Source: Geothrix rubra
GTDB taxonomy: Bacteria; Acidobacteriota; Holophagae; Holophagales; Holophagaceae
DNA length: 64,000 nucleotides
Direction: 5' to 3'
NCBI RefSeq assembly: GCF_030268065.1
Contig: NZ_BSDD01000005.1
Coordinates: 64,156 to 128,155, forward strand
Made by a program: the position numbers and the translations under genes
Notes under the pieces: model-generated
Database searches by the model: none
What the model was told of the DNA's origin: nothing
What the model saw: only the letters and a program-made list of their open reading frames with translations
Shown: piece by piece, positions 25,638 to 35,850 of the stretch
How positions within the stretch are numbered: the first letter of the stretch is position 1
How the letters are laid out: every line of letters begins with the position of its first letter

Positions 25638-27500
25638 ATGCCCCACGCCACCGTCGCCCCCGTCCAGGACGCGATCCTGCCGATCCTCCAGCGGTACGAT
25701 CGGGATCCGCAGAACCTGCTCCAGATCCTCGTGGAGGTCCAGCATGCCCTCCACTGCGTGCCGCCCGAGGCGGTGGACCTCGTGGCCGACCACCTCGGCG
25801 CCACGCGGGCCCATGTGCGGGGCGTGGTGGGCTTCTACGCCTTCCTGAGCGACCAGTACCTGGGCGACTTCGTCATCCACCTCTCCGACAACATCACGGA
25901 CCGCATGCTGGGGAACCGCGAGCTCGCGGAGTACCTCTGCAGCCGCCTGGGGGTGAAGCTGGGGAAGGTGAGGGCCGACGGCCGCGTGAGCGTGAACTTC
26001 ACCTCCTGCACCGGCATGTGCGACCAGGGGCCCGCGGCCCTGGTGAACGGCCTGCCCGTCACCCGGCTCTCCCGCGAGCGCATCGACCGCATGGTGGAGC
26101 TCATCACGGCCCGGACGCCGGTCTCGGCCTGGCCCACCGAGTTCTTCGAGGTGGAGGACAACTTCCGCCGTTCGGACGTGCTCTTCCGCCGGCCCTTCGA
26201 GCCCGGCTCGGCCATCCAGGCGGCCATGCTCCGGGGCGGCGACGAGACCCTGAAGGACATCCAGCTGGAAGAGGCGCTGGATCCGGCCTCCGGGAAGCTC
26301 TGGAAACGGGGCGCGGACGAGACCCTGAAGGAACTCTACCGCTCGGACCTCCGTGGGCGGGGCGGGGCGGGCTTCAAGGCGGCCATCAAGTGGGAGACCT
26401 GCCGAGACACGGCCGGAGGGGAGCGCTACGTGGTGTGCAACGCCGACGAGGGCGAGCCGGGGACCTTCAAGGACCGGGTGCTGCTCACCAGCTACGCCGA
26501 CATGGTCTTCGAGGGCATGACCGTCTGCGGCTACGTGGTGGGTTCCGGCCAGGGCATCCTCTACATCCGGCAGGAATACTGGTACCTCAAGCCCCACCTG
26601 GAGGCGGTCCTGGCCCGGCGGCGGGAGGCGGGCCTGCTGGGAAGCAACATCCTGGGCACGGGCTACGCCTTCGACATCGACCTCCATTGGGGTGCCGGGG
26701 CCTACATCTGCGGCATGGAATCCGCGATGATCGAGTCCATCGAGGGCAGGCGCGGCAAGCCGCGGAAGCGCTGGCCGCTGCCCGTGGTGGCCGGTGTCCG
26801 GAAGTGCCCCACGGTGGTGAACAACGTGGAGACCTTCGCCGCGGCGGGCATGATCGCCCTCAAGGGCGGGGCCTGGTTCGCCGCCCACGGCACCATGCAC
26901 TCCACGGGCACCAAGCTCTTCTGCGTGTCCGGGGACTGCGAGCGGCCGGGCATCTACGAATACCCGTTCGGCGTGAGCGTGCGGGAGATCCTGCGCGACT
27001 GCGGCGGGAGCAGCGCCCAGGCCGTCCAGGTGAGCGGTCCCTCGGGCACCACCATCACCCGCTCCGAGTTCGACCGCGTCCTGGCCTTCGAGGACCTGGC
27101 CACCGTGGGCACGATGATGGTGCTCGGCCCGAAGCGGGACATGTTCGAACTGGTGGAGAACTTCTCGCACTTCTTCCAGCACGAGAGCTGCGGCCTCTGC
27201 ACGCCCTGCCGGGTGGGCACCAGCCTCCTGGTGAACCTGGTGGACAAGGTCGCCTGCGGGAAGGGCAGTCCCATGGACCTGGAGGAGATCCAGAAGCTCA
27301 GCCACATCATGAAGACCACGGCCCACTGCGGCCTCGGCCAGACGGCGCCGAACCATCTGCTGGACAGCCTGCTGAAGTTCCGGACCGTCTGGGACGCCCG
27401 GATGATGACCACCGAGTTCGAGCCCGCCTTCGACCTGGACGAGGCCCTCGAGGAGGCCCGCCAGCTCTCCGGGCGGGACGACGCCGAGGCCCACCTGTGA
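25638..27500 (+). CDS. hoxF: NAD-reducing hydrogenase diaphorase subunit HoxF (NuoE-NuoF type)
   Basis: About 620 residues, close to the Cupriavidus HoxF length. An N-terminal NuoE-like domain (1-160) is fused to a NuoF-like domain with GRGGAGFKAAIKWE (NADH), CNADEGEPGTFKDR (FMN) and the [4Fe-4S] motif ESCGLCTPCRVGT plus TTAHCGLGQ. It passes electrons between NAD(H) and HoxU. In the NuoE part only the second cysteine pair is visible (Cys124 and Cys128 in SCTGMC); where the first pair is expected the sequence reads HLSDNITDRMLG. ATG 25638 has GGGAG nine bases upstream; ATG 25629 is a weaker choice. Confidence 0.95.
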   Translation: MPHATVAPVQDAILPILQRYDRDPQNLLQILVEVQHALHCVPPEAVDLVADHLGATRAHVRGVVGFYAFLSDQYLGDFVIHLSDNITDRMLGNRELAEYLCSRLGVKLGKVRADGRVSVNFTSCTGMCDQGPAALVNGLPVTRLSRERIDRMVELITARTPVSAWPTEFFEVEDNFRRSDVLFRRPFEPGSAIQAAMLRGGDETLKDIQLEEALDPASGKLWKRGADETLKELYRSDLRGRGGAGFKAAIKWETCRDTAGGERYVVCNADEGEPGTFKDRVLLTSYADMVFEGMTVCGYVVGSGQGILYIRQEYWYLKPHLEAVLARRREAGLLGSNILGTGYAFDIDLHWGAGAYICGMESAMIESIEGRRGKPRKRWPLPVVAGVRKCPTVVNNVETFAAAGMIALKGGAWFAAHGTMHSTGTKLFCVSGDCERPGIYEYPFGVSVREILRDCGGSSAQAVQVSGPSGTTITRSEFDRVLAFEDLATVGTMMVLGPKRDMFELVENFSHFFQHESCGLCTPCRVGTSLLVNLVDKVACGKGSPMDLEEIQKLSHIMKTTAHCGLGQTAPNHLLDSLLKFRTVWDARMMTTEFEPAFDLDEALEEARQLSGRDDAEAHL

Positions 27501-27511
27501 GGGGATCCGCC

Positions 27512-28246
27512 ATGGACCATACCAAGACCTTCTTTCTCGACGGCCAGGAGATCCCTTTCAAGGAAGGCCAGACGGTCTTCGACGCGGCCATGGCCGCCGG
27601 GGTCTACATCCCGCACCTGTGCCACAACCCGGACTACGAGCCCCACAGCAGCTGCCGGCTCTGCACCGTGATCGTCAACGGACGGCCCTTCGCCGCCTGC
27701 ACCCAGCCGGCCGTCGCCGGGCAGATGATCCAGAACGACACCCCCGAGCTGCGGGAGATGCGGCGGACCCTCACGCAGATGCTCTTCGTGGAGGGGAACC
27801 ACTACTGCCCCACCTGCGAGAAGAGCGGCCACTGCAAGCTCCAGGCCACGGCCTACGACCTGGGCCTCCAGGACAACCATTTCCCCCAGTTCTTCCCGAA
27901 GCGGGAGGTGGACGCCTCCCACCCCGATTTCGTGCTGGACCGCGACCGCTGCATCCTCTGCGGCCACTGCGTCCGGGTGAGCCGGGACGTGGACCGGAAG
28001 TGCGTCTTCGCCATGACCCACCGGGGGATCAAGACCGAGATCGTGGTGGACTCCCCCACGGGCCTGCTGAAGGACAGCCGGCTGACCATGGAGGACGAGG
28101 CCGCGAACGTCTGCCCCGTGGGAGCCCTGATGCCCAAGCGGAAGGGCTTCCAGGTCCCCATCGGGGAGCGCCCCTACGACAAGGCCCCCATCCGGGTGGA
28201 TTCGGTGAAGAACTTCAGGATCCGTGAGGAGCGGCGCCATGGCTAG
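27512..28246 (+). CDS. hoxU: NAD-reducing hydrogenase diaphorase subunit HoxU
   Basis: 244 residues, equivalent to the N-terminal part of NuoG. It carries a [2Fe-2S] ferredoxin domain (HLCHNPDYEPHSSCRLC plus a later Cys), the CPTCEKSGHCKLQ motif of the His/Cys-type cluster and a further cysteine motif CILCGHCVRVS with a C-terminal CPVGA cysteine. It carries electrons between HoxF and HoxY. ATG 27512 lies 11 bp after hoxF, and the 3' end overlaps hoxY by 8 bp. Confidence 0.96.
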   Translation: MDHTKTFFLDGQEIPFKEGQTVFDAAMAAGVYIPHLCHNPDYEPHSSCRLCTVIVNGRPFAACTQPAVAGQMIQNDTPELREMRRTLTQMLFVEGNHYCPTCEKSGHCKLQATAYDLGLQDNHFPQFFPKREVDASHPDFVLDRDRCILCGHCVRVSRDVDRKCVFAMTHRGIKTEIVVDSPTGLLKDSRLTMEDEAANVCPVGALMPKRKGFQVPIGERPYDKAPIRVDSVKNFRIREERRHG

Positions 28247-28781
28247 CAAACTGAAGGTCGCCACCTGCTCCCTGGCCGGCTGCTTCGGCTGCCACATGAG
28301 CCTCCTGGACATCGACGAGCGCCTGCTGGACCTGCTCGAGGTGGTGGAGTTCGACCGCAGCCCCATCAACGACCTCAAGCGCATCGAGGGCATGGTGGAC
28401 CTGGGCCTCATCGAGGGCGGCCTCTGCAACGCGGAGAACGTCCACGTGCTCAGGCACTTCCGGGAGCACTGCCGCATCCTCGTGTCCGTGGGGGAGTGCG
28501 CCGTGACCGGCGGCGTCCCCTCCATGCGGAACCACTACACCCTTCGGGAGTGCCTGGACGAGGCCTACATCCGGGGCGTCGGGGTGGAGAATGCGCAGAT
28601 CCCGTCCGATCCGGAGCTGCCCCTGCTGCTGGACAAGCTCCGGCCCCTGCACGAGGTGGTGAGGATCGACTACTACCTGCCGGGCTGCCCGCCCTCGGCG
28701 GAGGCCTTCTGGCACTTCCTCACCGAACTCATCGCCGGCCGGGATCCCAGCCTGCCCCTCCAGCTCCTCCGCTACGACTGA
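28239..28781 (+). CDS. hoxY: NAD-reducing [NiFe]-hydrogenase small subunit HoxY
   Basis: 180 residues, the short small subunit of group 3d enzymes. Cysteines for the single proximal [4Fe-4S] cluster are in SLAGCFGCHMS, SVGECAVTGG and LPGCPPSAEA. It pairs with HoxH and hands electrons to HoxU. There is no Tat signal, as expected for a cytoplasmic enzyme. ATG 28239 is preceded by AGGAG and overlaps the end of hoxU. Confidence 0.95.
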   Translation: MASKLKVATCSLAGCFGCHMSLLDIDERLLDLLEVVEFDRSPINDLKRIEGMVDLGLIEGGLCNAENVHVLRHFREHCRILVSVGECAVTGGVPSMRNHYTLRECLDEAYIRGVGVENAQIPSDPELPLLLDKLRPLHEVVRIDYYLPGCPPSAEAFWHFLTELIAGRDPSLPLQLLRYD

Positions 28782-28842
28782 GGCCCGACCTGCTCGCGAC
28801 GTCCCCCGCGCCCTGCCCGCCGTCCCAACACCCGAGGACCCC

Positions 28843-30336
28843 ATGAGCCCAACCCTAGAAACCGCCGCCCAGCCCGCGGACCTGAAGCGGGTGGTCATCG
28901 AGCCCGTCACGCGCGTGGAGGGCCACGGCAAGGTCACCATCCTCCTCGACGAGGAGAACCGGATCCACCAGGTGCGCCTGCACATCGTGGAGTTCCGGGG
29001 CTTCGAGAAGTTCATCCAGGGACGCCCCTACTGGGAAGTCCCGGTCATGGTCCAGCGGCTCTGCGGCATCTGTCCCGTGAGCCACCACCTCGCCGCCGGC
29101 AAGGCCGTGGACATGCTCGTGGGGGCCCGGAAGCTCACCCCCGCGGCCGAGAAGCTCCGCCGCCTGCTGCACGTGGGCCAGATGCTCCAGTCCCACGCCC
29201 TGCACTTCTTCCACCTCGCCAGCCCGGACCTGCTCTTCGGATTCGACTCGGACGTGGCCAAGCGGAACGTCATCGGCGTCATCGAGGCCCACCCGGACCT
29301 GGCGGTGCAGGGCGTGAAGCTCAGGAAGTACGGCCAGGAGGTGATCCGGCACATCGCCGGCAAGCGTGTCCACGGGGTGGCCGCCATTCCGGGAGGCATG
29401 AACAAGGCGCTGAAGGTGGAGGAGCGGGACCTCCTGCTCCGCGACATCGGGCCGGTGGTCGAGTGGAGCCGCGCAGCGGTGGCCCTCAGCCGGAAGGTCT
29501 TCGAGGCCAGCGCGGAGCAGCACCGCGAATTCGGCGTGTTCCCGTCCAATTTCATGAGCCTGACCGGCCCCGCGGGCGAACTGGAGTTCTACGACGGCGG
29601 CCTCCGGGCCAGGGATGCCCAGGGGTCGGCCATCTTCGACCACGTGGACTACGCGCACTACAACCGCTTCATCCGCGAGGAGGTGAAGCCCTGGTCCTAC
29701 ATGAAGTTCCCCTTCATCATCAGCCAGGGCGCCGAGGGGGGCTGGTACCGCGTGGGGCCCCTGGCCCGCGTGAACAACTGCGACAGCATCACCACGCCCC
29801 TGGCCGAGGCCGAGCGCCGGACCTTCCGGGAGGCGGCCGGCGGCGGGATGCAGCACGCGTCCCTGGCCTACCACTGGGCCCGCATGATCGAGATGCTCCA
29901 CGCCGCCGAGGAGATCGAGCGGCTCCTGAACGACCCCGAGATCCTGGGGACGGACCTGGTCACCAAGGGGGAGCGCGCCCTGGAGGGCATCGGCGTCATC
30001 GAGGCGCCCCGGGGCACCCTGTTCCACCACTACCGGATCAACGAATCCGACGTCATCGAGAAGGCCAACCTCATCGTCAGCACCACGAACAACAACCAGG
30101 CCATGAACGAGGCGGTGCGCCAGGTCGCCGCCCGCTACCTGGACGGGAAGACCCTCACCGAGGGGCTCCTCAACCACATCGAGGTGGCCATCCGCGCCTA
30201 CGATCCCTGCCTCTCCTGCGCCACCCACGCCCTGGGCCGCATGCCCCTGCAAGTGGAGCTGCTGGACGCGGAAGGGCGGCTGCTGGACCGGCTGGTGAAG
30301 GACGCGGACGGGGGACTGTCCTGCGGGGAGGCCTGA
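28843..30336 (+). CDS. hoxH: NAD-reducing [NiFe]-hydrogenase large subunit HoxH
   Basis: 497 residues. The L1 motif RLCGICPVSHH (Cys74 and Cys77) and the L2 motif DPCLSCATH (Cys456 and Cys459) hold the Ni-Fe site where H2 is split or made. After His462 come 35 residues (starting ALGRMPLQVELL) that should be removed by HoxW once nickel is in place. The N-terminal RVEGHGKVTILLDE is typical. This is the catalytic subunit of a cytoplasmic bidirectional H2:NAD+ oxidoreductase. Its stop overlaps the hoxW start (TGATG). Confidence 0.97.
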   Translation: MSPTLETAAQPADLKRVVIEPVTRVEGHGKVTILLDEENRIHQVRLHIVEFRGFEKFIQGRPYWEVPVMVQRLCGICPVSHHLAAGKAVDMLVGARKLTPAAEKLRRLLHVGQMLQSHALHFFHLASPDLLFGFDSDVAKRNVIGVIEAHPDLAVQGVKLRKYGQEVIRHIAGKRVHGVAAIPGGMNKALKVEERDLLLRDIGPVVEWSRAAVALSRKVFEASAEQHREFGVFPSNFMSLTGPAGELEFYDGGLRARDAQGSAIFDHVDYAHYNRFIREEVKPWSYMKFPFIISQGAEGGWYRVGPLARVNNCDSITTPLAEAERRTFREAAGGGMQHASLAYHWARMIEMLHAAEEIERLLNDPEILGTDLVTKGERALEGIGVIEAPRGTLFHHYRINESDVIEKANLIVSTTNNNQAMNEAVRQVAARYLDGKTLTEGLLNHIEVAIRAYDPCLSCATHALGRMPLQVELLDAEGRLLDRLVKDADGGLSCGEA

Positions 30337-30827
30337 TGGGCGCGGTCGTCCTGGGGTACGGGAATCCCAGCCGGGGGGATGACGCCCTGGGCCCGCGCCT
30401 GCTGGAGCGGGCCGACGCCTGGCTGGCGGAGCGCCCCGGGCTCGACGTGGCCACCGTGGCCGATTTCCAGCTGCAGATCGAGCACGCCCTGGACCTGAAG
30501 GACCGGGAACTGGTCCTGTTCCTGGACGCGGACGCCGGCTGCACGGGGGCCTTCGCCTTCGCGCCGGTGGGACCCGCCCGGGATTCGAGCTACAGCACCC
30601 ACGAGCTGAGCCCGGGGGCGGTGCTCCAGGTCTACCGCGCCGTGGAGGGCCAAGCCCCCCCGCCGGCCTACGTCCTGAGCGTCCGGGGCGAGCGCTTCGA
30701 CCTGGGGGAACCGCTCAGCCCCGCCGCGGAAGTCCACCTGGAGGCCGCCTGGGCCTTCCTGGAGGACCTCCTGGAGGACCCGCGCCCGGCGGCCTGGACA
30801 GCCAAGCTACCCTGCCTTCATGCATGA
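30336..30827 (+). CDS. hoxW: HoxH maturation endopeptidase
   Basis: 163 residues of the HyaD/HycI/HoxW protease family. It starts AVVLGYGNPSRGDDALGPRLLE, with the conserved GNP and the metal-binding Asp in RGDDALG; the second acidic site is in LFLDADAG and the His in YSTHELSPG. It trims the C-terminal extension of HoxH after nickel insertion. It overlaps hoxH by TGATG and hypA by 8 bp, so it is matched to this hydrogenase. Confidence 0.92.
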   Translation: MGAVVLGYGNPSRGDDALGPRLLERADAWLAERPGLDVATVADFQLQIEHALDLKDRELVLFLDADAGCTGAFAFAPVGPARDSSYSTHELSPGAVLQVYRAVEGQAPPPAYVLSVRGERFDLGEPLSPAAEVHLEAAWAFLEDLLEDPRPAAWTAKLPCLHA

Positions 30828-31161
30828 GCTCTCCCTGCTGGAAGGCATGGTCCAGGGACTCGAGGAGGAGGCCCGCCGGCAGGGCTTCGTCCGCATCCAC
30901 CAGGTGCGCCTGGAGGTGGGCCGCCTCTCGGGGGCCGAGCCGGAGGCCCTGCGCTTCGCCTTCGGGCCCGCCACGGAGGGCACCCTGGCCGAGGGGGCGG
31001 AACTGGTGCTCCTGGAGGCGCCCGGCACGGGCCTCTGCCGGGCCTGTGGCGCGGAGGTGGAGATCGGGGCCCGGTTCGATCCCTGTCCCGCCTGCGGCGA
31101 GGGCTTCGTGGATGTGACGGGCGGCACGGAACTGCGCATCAAGGACATCGACGTTGAGTAG
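30820..31161 (+). CDS. hypA: Hydrogenase nickel incorporation protein HypA
   Basis: 113 residues. The nickel-binding N-terminus MHELSLLEGM and two zinc-binding CxxC pairs (GLCRACG and DPCPACGEG) are intact. HypA works with HypB to load nickel into HoxH. It overlaps hoxW by 8 bp and is 12 bp from hypB. Confidence 0.95.
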   Translation: MHELSLLEGMVQGLEEEARRQGFVRIHQVRLEVGRLSGAEPEALRFAFGPATEGTLAEGAELVLLEAPGTGLCRACGAEVEIGARFDPCPACGEGFVDVTGGTELRIKDIDVE

Positions 31162-31173
31162 GGGAGGGCGCCC

Positions 31174-31935
31174 ATGTGCACGACCTGCGGCTGCGGCCAG
31201 GCGGACCTGAGGCTGGACGGGAAGGCCCATGCCCACAGCCATGGGCACGGACTCGGAAGTGACCGTGGCGGCCGGCGCCGGGTGAGCCTGGAGGAGAGCC
31301 TCCTCGCCAAGAACGACGCCCTGGCGGCGGGGAACCGCCGGCGCTTCGCCGAGCGGGGGATCCTGGCCCTGAACCTGGTGAGCAGCCCGGGGTCGGGCAA
31401 GACGACCCTCCTGGAGCAGACCATCCTGCGGCTGCAGGGGCGGATCCCCGTGAGCGTGATCGAAGGGGACCAGCAGACCAGCCAGGACGCGGACCGCATC
31501 CGGGCCACGGGGGCCCCGGCCCTGCAGATCAACACGGGCAAGGGCTGCCACCTGGACGCGCACATGGTGGGCCACGCCCTGGACCACCTCGATCCCACGG
31601 AAGGCTCGGTGCTGATGATCGAGAATGTGGGGAACCTGGTCTGCCCCGCGGCCTTCGACCTGGGCGAGGCCGCCAAGGTGGTGATCCTCTCCGTCACCGA
31701 GGGCGAGGACAAGCCCCTCAAGTACCCGGACATGTTCGCCGCCGCGGGGCTCATGCTGCTCACCAAGGTGGATCTGCTGCCCCACCTGCGCTTCGACGTG
31801 GCGCAGTGCCTCGCCCACGCCCGCCGGATCCGGCCCGACCTCCAGATCCTGCGGGTCTCCGCCCAGACCGGCGAGGGCCTGGAGGCCTGGATCGGCTGGA
31901 TCGAGGCCCGCCGGGCCGTCGCCCAGAAGGCCTGA
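31174..31935 (+). CDS. hypB: Hydrogenase nickel incorporation GTPase HypB
   Basis: 253 residues. The N-terminus carries the high-affinity nickel motif CTTCGCG and a short His stretch ([10 protein letters not shown]). The GTPase core has the P-loop [25 protein letters not shown], the metal-site [10 protein letters not shown] at the dimer interface and TKVDLL. It stores and delivers nickel in a GTP-dependent way. The His-rich stretch is short compared with nickel-storing HypB of rhizobia. Its stop overlaps the hypF start (TGATG). Confidence 0.96.
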   Translation: MCTTCGCGQADLRLDGKAHAHSHGHGLGSDRGGRRRVSLEESLLAKNDALAAGNRRRFAERGILALNLVSSPGSGKTTLLEQTILRLQGRIPVSVIEGDQQTSQDADRIRATGAPALQINTGKGCHLDAHMVGHALDHLDPTEGSVLMIENVGNLVCPAAFDLGEAAKVVILSVTEGEDKPLKYPDMFAAAGLMLLTKVDLLPHLRFDVAQCLAHARRIRPDLQILRVSAQTGEGLEAWIGWIEARRAVAQKA

Positions 31936-34193
31936 TGGCGCGGCTCCGCGTCGCCGTCGAGGGCATCGTCCAGGGCGTGGGCTTCCGGCCCGCGGTCTTC
32001 CGCCTGGCCGAGGCGCACGGGCTCACGGGCTGGGTCCGGAACCGGCCGGAGGGCGTGGAGCTGGAGGTCCAGGGCCCGGAGCCCGCGACGTCGGCCTTCC
32101 TGCGGGCCCTGCGGGAGGAGGTGCCGCCGCCGGCCCGGGTGGACCGGATCGTTACCCAGGCGCTCGCCGAGCGGGCGGAGGAGTCCGCCTTCGAGATCCG
32201 CGACAGCGGGGCGGGGGAGGAGGTGCGCCCGGTGGTGCCGCCGGACCTGGCCACCTGCCCCGAGTGCGCGCGGGAGGTGGGCACCCCCGGCGAGCGGCGC
32301 CACCGGTATCCCTTCACCAACTGCACCTACTGCGGACCCCGCTACACGATCATCGAGGGACTGCCCTACGACCGGCCCCGCACTTCGATGAAGGGCTTTC
32401 CCCTCTGTCCCGCCTGTGAGCAGGAGTACCGGGATCCCCGGAACCGCCGCTTCCACGCCCAGCCCGTGGCCTGTCCCGTGTGCGGGCCGCGGCTGAGCCT
32501 GGTGGCCCCCGGCGGCGCCCCGCGGGCCGAGGGCGAGGCCGCGCTGCAGGCCGCGGCGGAGATCCTCCGGCGGGGAGGGGTCCTCGCCCTCAAGGGGCTG
32601 GGCGGGTACCAGCTGCTGGTGGACGCGACCTCGGACGCGGCGGTGGCGCGCCTGCGCCACCGCAAGCATCGGGAGGAGAAGCCCTTTGCCGTGATGTTCC
32701 AGGACCTGGCGTCCCTGCAGTCGGCCTGCGAGGCCGGGGCGGCGGAGACGGGCCTGCTCACGGGGGCCGAGGCGCCCATCCTGCTCCTGCGGCGCCGCCC
32801 GGGGGCTCCCGTCGCCGCGGCCGTGGCCCCGGGAAACCCCCGCCTGGGGGCCTTCCTGCCGTACACGCCGCTGCACCGCCTCCTGCTGGAGGCGGTCGGG
32901 GGGCCCGTGGTCTGCACCTCCGGCAACCTCAGCGACGAGCCCATGGCCTTCGGCGACGACGAGGCCCGGAGCCGGCTGGGCGCGCTGGCGGATGCCTTCC
33001 TGGTCCACGACCGGCCCATCGTCCGCCCCGTGGACGATTCGGTGCTGCGCCTCGATGCGGACGGCCCCACCTTCCTGCGGCGGGCCCGGGGCTACGCGCC
33101 CCTGGCCGTGCCCCTCGGGGACGGGGGGCCGCCCGTGCTGGCCCTGGGCGGGCACCAGAAGAACACGGTGGCCCTGCTCGCCGGCGGGCAGGTCGTGCTG
33201 AGCCAGCACCTGGGGGACCTCGCCAGCGCCGAGGGCGCCGACCTGCTGGCCCGCACGGTGACGGATCTCCTCGCCTTCTTCCGGATCCGGCCCGAGCGCC
33301 TGGCCTGCGACCTCCACCCGGACTACGCCAGCACCCGCCTCGCCGAGCGGCTGGCGGCGGAGTGGGGGCTGCCGCTGCTCCGGGTCCAGCACCACCATGC
33401 CCACGGTGCGGCCTGCGCGGCCGAGCACGGGCTGCGGGGGCCCGTGCTGGCCCTGGCCTGGGACGGCACGGGCTACGGGGCCGATGGCACGATCTGGGGC
33501 GGCGAGGCCCTGGTGGTGGCGGGCGCCACCTTCCGCCGGGTGGGCCACCTGAGGCCCTTCCCCCTGCCGGGCGGCGATGCGGCCGTGCGGGATCCGAAGC
33601 GGAGCGCCCTGGGCCTGGTGGGGGCCGTCCTCGGGCCCGGGCGCATCCCGGCGTCCCTCCTCGCGGCTTTCGAGGAGGCGGAGCTGGGTGTCCTCCAGGC
33701 CATGCTGGCCCGGGATCTGAACTGTCCCCGGACCTCCAGCCTCGGCCGCCTCTTCGATGCCGTGGCCGCCCTGACGGGGATCCGGGAGCGGCGCGGCTTC
33801 GAGGGCCAGGCGGCCATGGAGCTGGAGTTCGCGGCGGAGCGGGCGGCACCCGAACACGCCTATGGCTGGGCCTTCTCCGGCCAGGAGGTGCGGGTGGCGG
33901 ATCCCGCGCCCCTGGTGGCGGAGCTGCTGCGGGACCGGGCCGCCGGGGCGGCCCCCGAGGCGCTGGCCCGGCGCTTCCACGCCGCCCTGGCGGACCTGGC
34001 CCTCGCCTGGGCGCGCCACGCGGGCCTTCGGGACGTGGCGCTGGCGGGCGGCTGTTTCCAGAACGCCCTGCTCACGACGCTGGTGACGGCACGGCTCTCG
34101 GAGGCGGGCTTCCGCGTCCACCGGCACCGCCGCTTCCCGCCCAACGACGGCTCCCTCGCGCTGGGCCAGGCGGCGGTGGCGGCTACAGCTTGA
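31935..34193 (+). CDS. hypF: Carbamoyltransferase HypF
   Basis: About 752 residues. The domains in order are acylphosphatase ([18 protein letters not shown]), two zinc-finger clusters (CPEC, CTYC, CPAC, CPVC), a YrdC-like domain with [12 protein letters not shown] and a Kae1-like domain with [15 protein letters not shown] and [10 protein letters not shown]. HypF makes the carbamoyl group that HypE turns into cyanide for the Fe ligands. The last 11 bases overlap the 3' end of the receptor gene on the other strand, so the hyp unit is cut here and resumes at hypC 5 kb away. Confidence 0.97.
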   Translation: MARLRVAVEGIVQGVGFRPAVFRLAEAHGLTGWVRNRPEGVELEVQGPEPATSAFLRALREEVPPPARVDRIVTQALAERAEESAFEIRDSGAGEEVRPVVPPDLATCPECAREVGTPGERRHRYPFTNCTYCGPRYTIIEGLPYDRPRTSMKGFPLCPACEQEYRDPRNRRFHAQPVACPVCGPRLSLVAPGGAPRAEGEAALQAAAEILRRGGVLALKGLGGYQLLVDATSDAAVARLRHRKHREEKPFAVMFQDLASLQSACEAGAAETGLLTGAEAPILLLRRRPGAPVAAAVAPGNPRLGAFLPYTPLHRLLLEAVGGPVVCTSGNLSDEPMAFGDDEARSRLGALADAFLVHDRPIVRPVDDSVLRLDADGPTFLRRARGYAPLAVPLGDGGPPVLALGGHQKNTVALLAGGQVVLSQHLGDLASAEGADLLARTVTDLLAFFRIRPERLACDLHPDYASTRLAERLAAEWGLPLLRVQHHHAHGAACAAEHGLRGPVLALAWDGTGYGADGTIWGGEALVVAGATFRRVGHLRPFPLPGGDAAVRDPKRSALGLVGAVLGPGRIPASLLAAFEEAELGVLQAMLARDLNCPRTSSLGRLFDAVAALTGIRERRGFEGQAAMELEFAAERAAPEHAYGWAFSGQEVRVADPAPLVAELLRDRAAGAAPEALARRFHAALADLALAWARHAGLRDVALAGGCFQNALLTTLVTARLSEAGFRVHRHRRFPPNDGSLALGQAAVAATA

Positions 34194-35754
34194 AGCCCTC
34201 CACGGCGGCCCGGAGCCCTTCGGCCACCTGGGCCAGGTCGGCGGCGGTGCGGGTGATCTCCTGGACCGTGGCGGAGAGCTCATGGGTGGCCGAGGCGTTC
34301 TGGGCCAGCTGGGAATTGTTCTCCGCCACGAGCACGTTCACTTCGGCGCTGGTGTCCGACTGTGCCTTGGCCGCGGCGCCGATGCCCTGGAACTGGCCCG
34401 CCACATCGGAGATGCGCTGCCGGATGTCGTCCAGGCTGCCCAGGGTGGTGTCCACCCCCTGCACGCCGGCCTCCACCGCCTCCTGGGTGCGCTGGATGAG
34501 CAGCTCGATCTCGCCCGCGGCGCTGCGGGAGCGGTCCGCCAGCTTGCGGACCTCCTCGGCCACCACGGCGAAGCCCTTGCCCATGGCCCCGGCCTTGGCG
34601 GCCTCGATGGCGGCGTTCAGGCTGAGCAGGTTGGTCTGCCGGGCGATCTCCTGGATGACGGTCACGGCCTTGACGATCTCGGCGGTGGCGCCGCGGATGT
34701 CCGAGATGCCCCGGGCCGCCGTCTCGCCGGCCTCGGCGCTGCGCGCGGTGGCGGCCACGGCACCCTGGGTCTCCCGCGCCGAGTCGCTCACGTGGTCGGC
34801 CACGTCCGAGGCCCTGGCCTTCAGCTGCGCCATGGCGTCGTTCACCTGCTCGCCGGAGACGCGGAGCCGCTCGCTCACCTCGGCGATCTGGGCCACGGCG
34901 CGGGACATCTCGTCGGAGGAGGCGGCCAGCTCGGTGGATCCCGCGGCCACCCGCTCGCTGAAGGCGGCGAACTCCTTGATGGTGCCGTGGAGCTGGGCGT
35001 TGTAGGCATTGAAGGCCTGGGCCACCTCGCCGACCTCGTCCTGGGTGAGGACGGGCAGGCGGAGCGTGAGGTCGGAGGTGCGGAGCCCCTGGGCCATGGC
35101 GAGGATGGGCGCCGAGACCCCGCGGGCCATGGCCAGGCTGGCCAGGACCACGAGGATGGCGAGGATGGCCAGGGGGATGGCCGAGGAGAGGGCCAGGGTG
35201 CGGAGTTCGGTCTGGACATCGTCCACGTAGACCCCGGTGGCCAGGTCCCAGCCCCAGGGGGCGAAGCGGCGGATGAAGCTGATCTTGGGGCGGACCTTCC
35301 CGCCGGGGAGGACCTGGTCGTAGTCCACGAAGCCGCCCTGGGGGTTGCCCGCGGCCTCGTCCATGGCGGCGAAGTGCCGCTTGCCGTTGGCGTCCCTGGT
35401 CTGGCCGAGGTCCTTCCCGTTCAGCTCGGGCTTGATGGGATGGGCCACCATGCGGGGCCCCGGGGCCTGGATCCAGAGGTAGTTGTCGCCGTCGTAGCGC
35501 ATGGCCAGGATGTCGCCCATGGCCTGCTGCTGGGCCTGGTCGCGGCTCAGTTCGCCCTTCTGGACCCGGGCCTCGAGCGCCTGGACCAGGTTGTAGGCCG
35601 CTTCGACCACCTGCTGGGCCCCGTCCTTCCTCGCCTCCAGGTAGCGGCGCCCGAAGGCGGGCAGGAGGTAGGCGTAGACCACGAGCAGGAAGATGCCCAG
35701 GGGGGCCAGGCCCAGCACCAGGGTCTTGCGGTAGATGGAGAGCCGCTTGAACAT
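34183..35754 (-). CDS. Methyl-accepting chemotaxis protein with single-Cache sensor
   Basis: 523 residues. Membrane helix 1 lies near 8-30, then a periplasmic sCache domain ([41 protein letters not shown]), helix 2 near 185-208 ([19 protein letters not shown]), HAMP, and a cytoplasmic coiled coil with the tip [20 protein letters not shown]. Such sCache domains often bind small organic acids. It sits alone, tail-to-tail with hypF with an 11-bp overlap. It is a candidate input for the CheA system at 5068-7164, 27 kb away. I see no clear C-terminal CheR-docking pentapeptide: the protein ends EGFKL. Confidence 0.93.
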   Translation of the reverse strand: MFKRLSIYRKTLVLGLAPLGIFLLVVYAYLLPAFGRRYLEARKDGAQQVVEAAYNLVQALEARVQKGELSRDQAQQQAMGDILAMRYDGDNYLWIQAPGPRMVAHPIKPELNGKDLGQTRDANGKRHFAAMDEAAGNPQGGFVDYDQVLPGGKVRPKISFIRRFAPWGWDLATGVYVDDVQTELRTLALSSAIPLAILAILVVLASLAMARGVSAPILAMAQGLRTSDLTLRLPVLTQDEVGEVAQAFNAYNAQLHGTIKEFAAFSERVAAGSTELAASSDEMSRAVAQIAEVSERLRVSGEQVNDAMAQLKARASDVADHVSDSARETQGAVAATARSAEAGETAARGISDIRGATAEIVKAVTVIQEIARQTNLLSLNAAIEAAKAGAMGKGFAVVAEEVRKLADRSRSAAGEIELLIQRTQEAVEAGVQGVDTTLGSLDDIRQRISDVAGQFQGIGAAAKAQSDTSAEVNVLVAENNSQLAQNASATHELSATVQEITRTAADLAQVAEGLRAAVEGFKL

Positions 35755-35850
35755 GTCGCCTCCGGGAGGACGGTGTGCCGGGGATTGTCTTCGGCAACCC
35801 CGGGCCGATCCGTGATTCCGGACCTCCGGAGAGGGGTCCAGAATCGGGAC

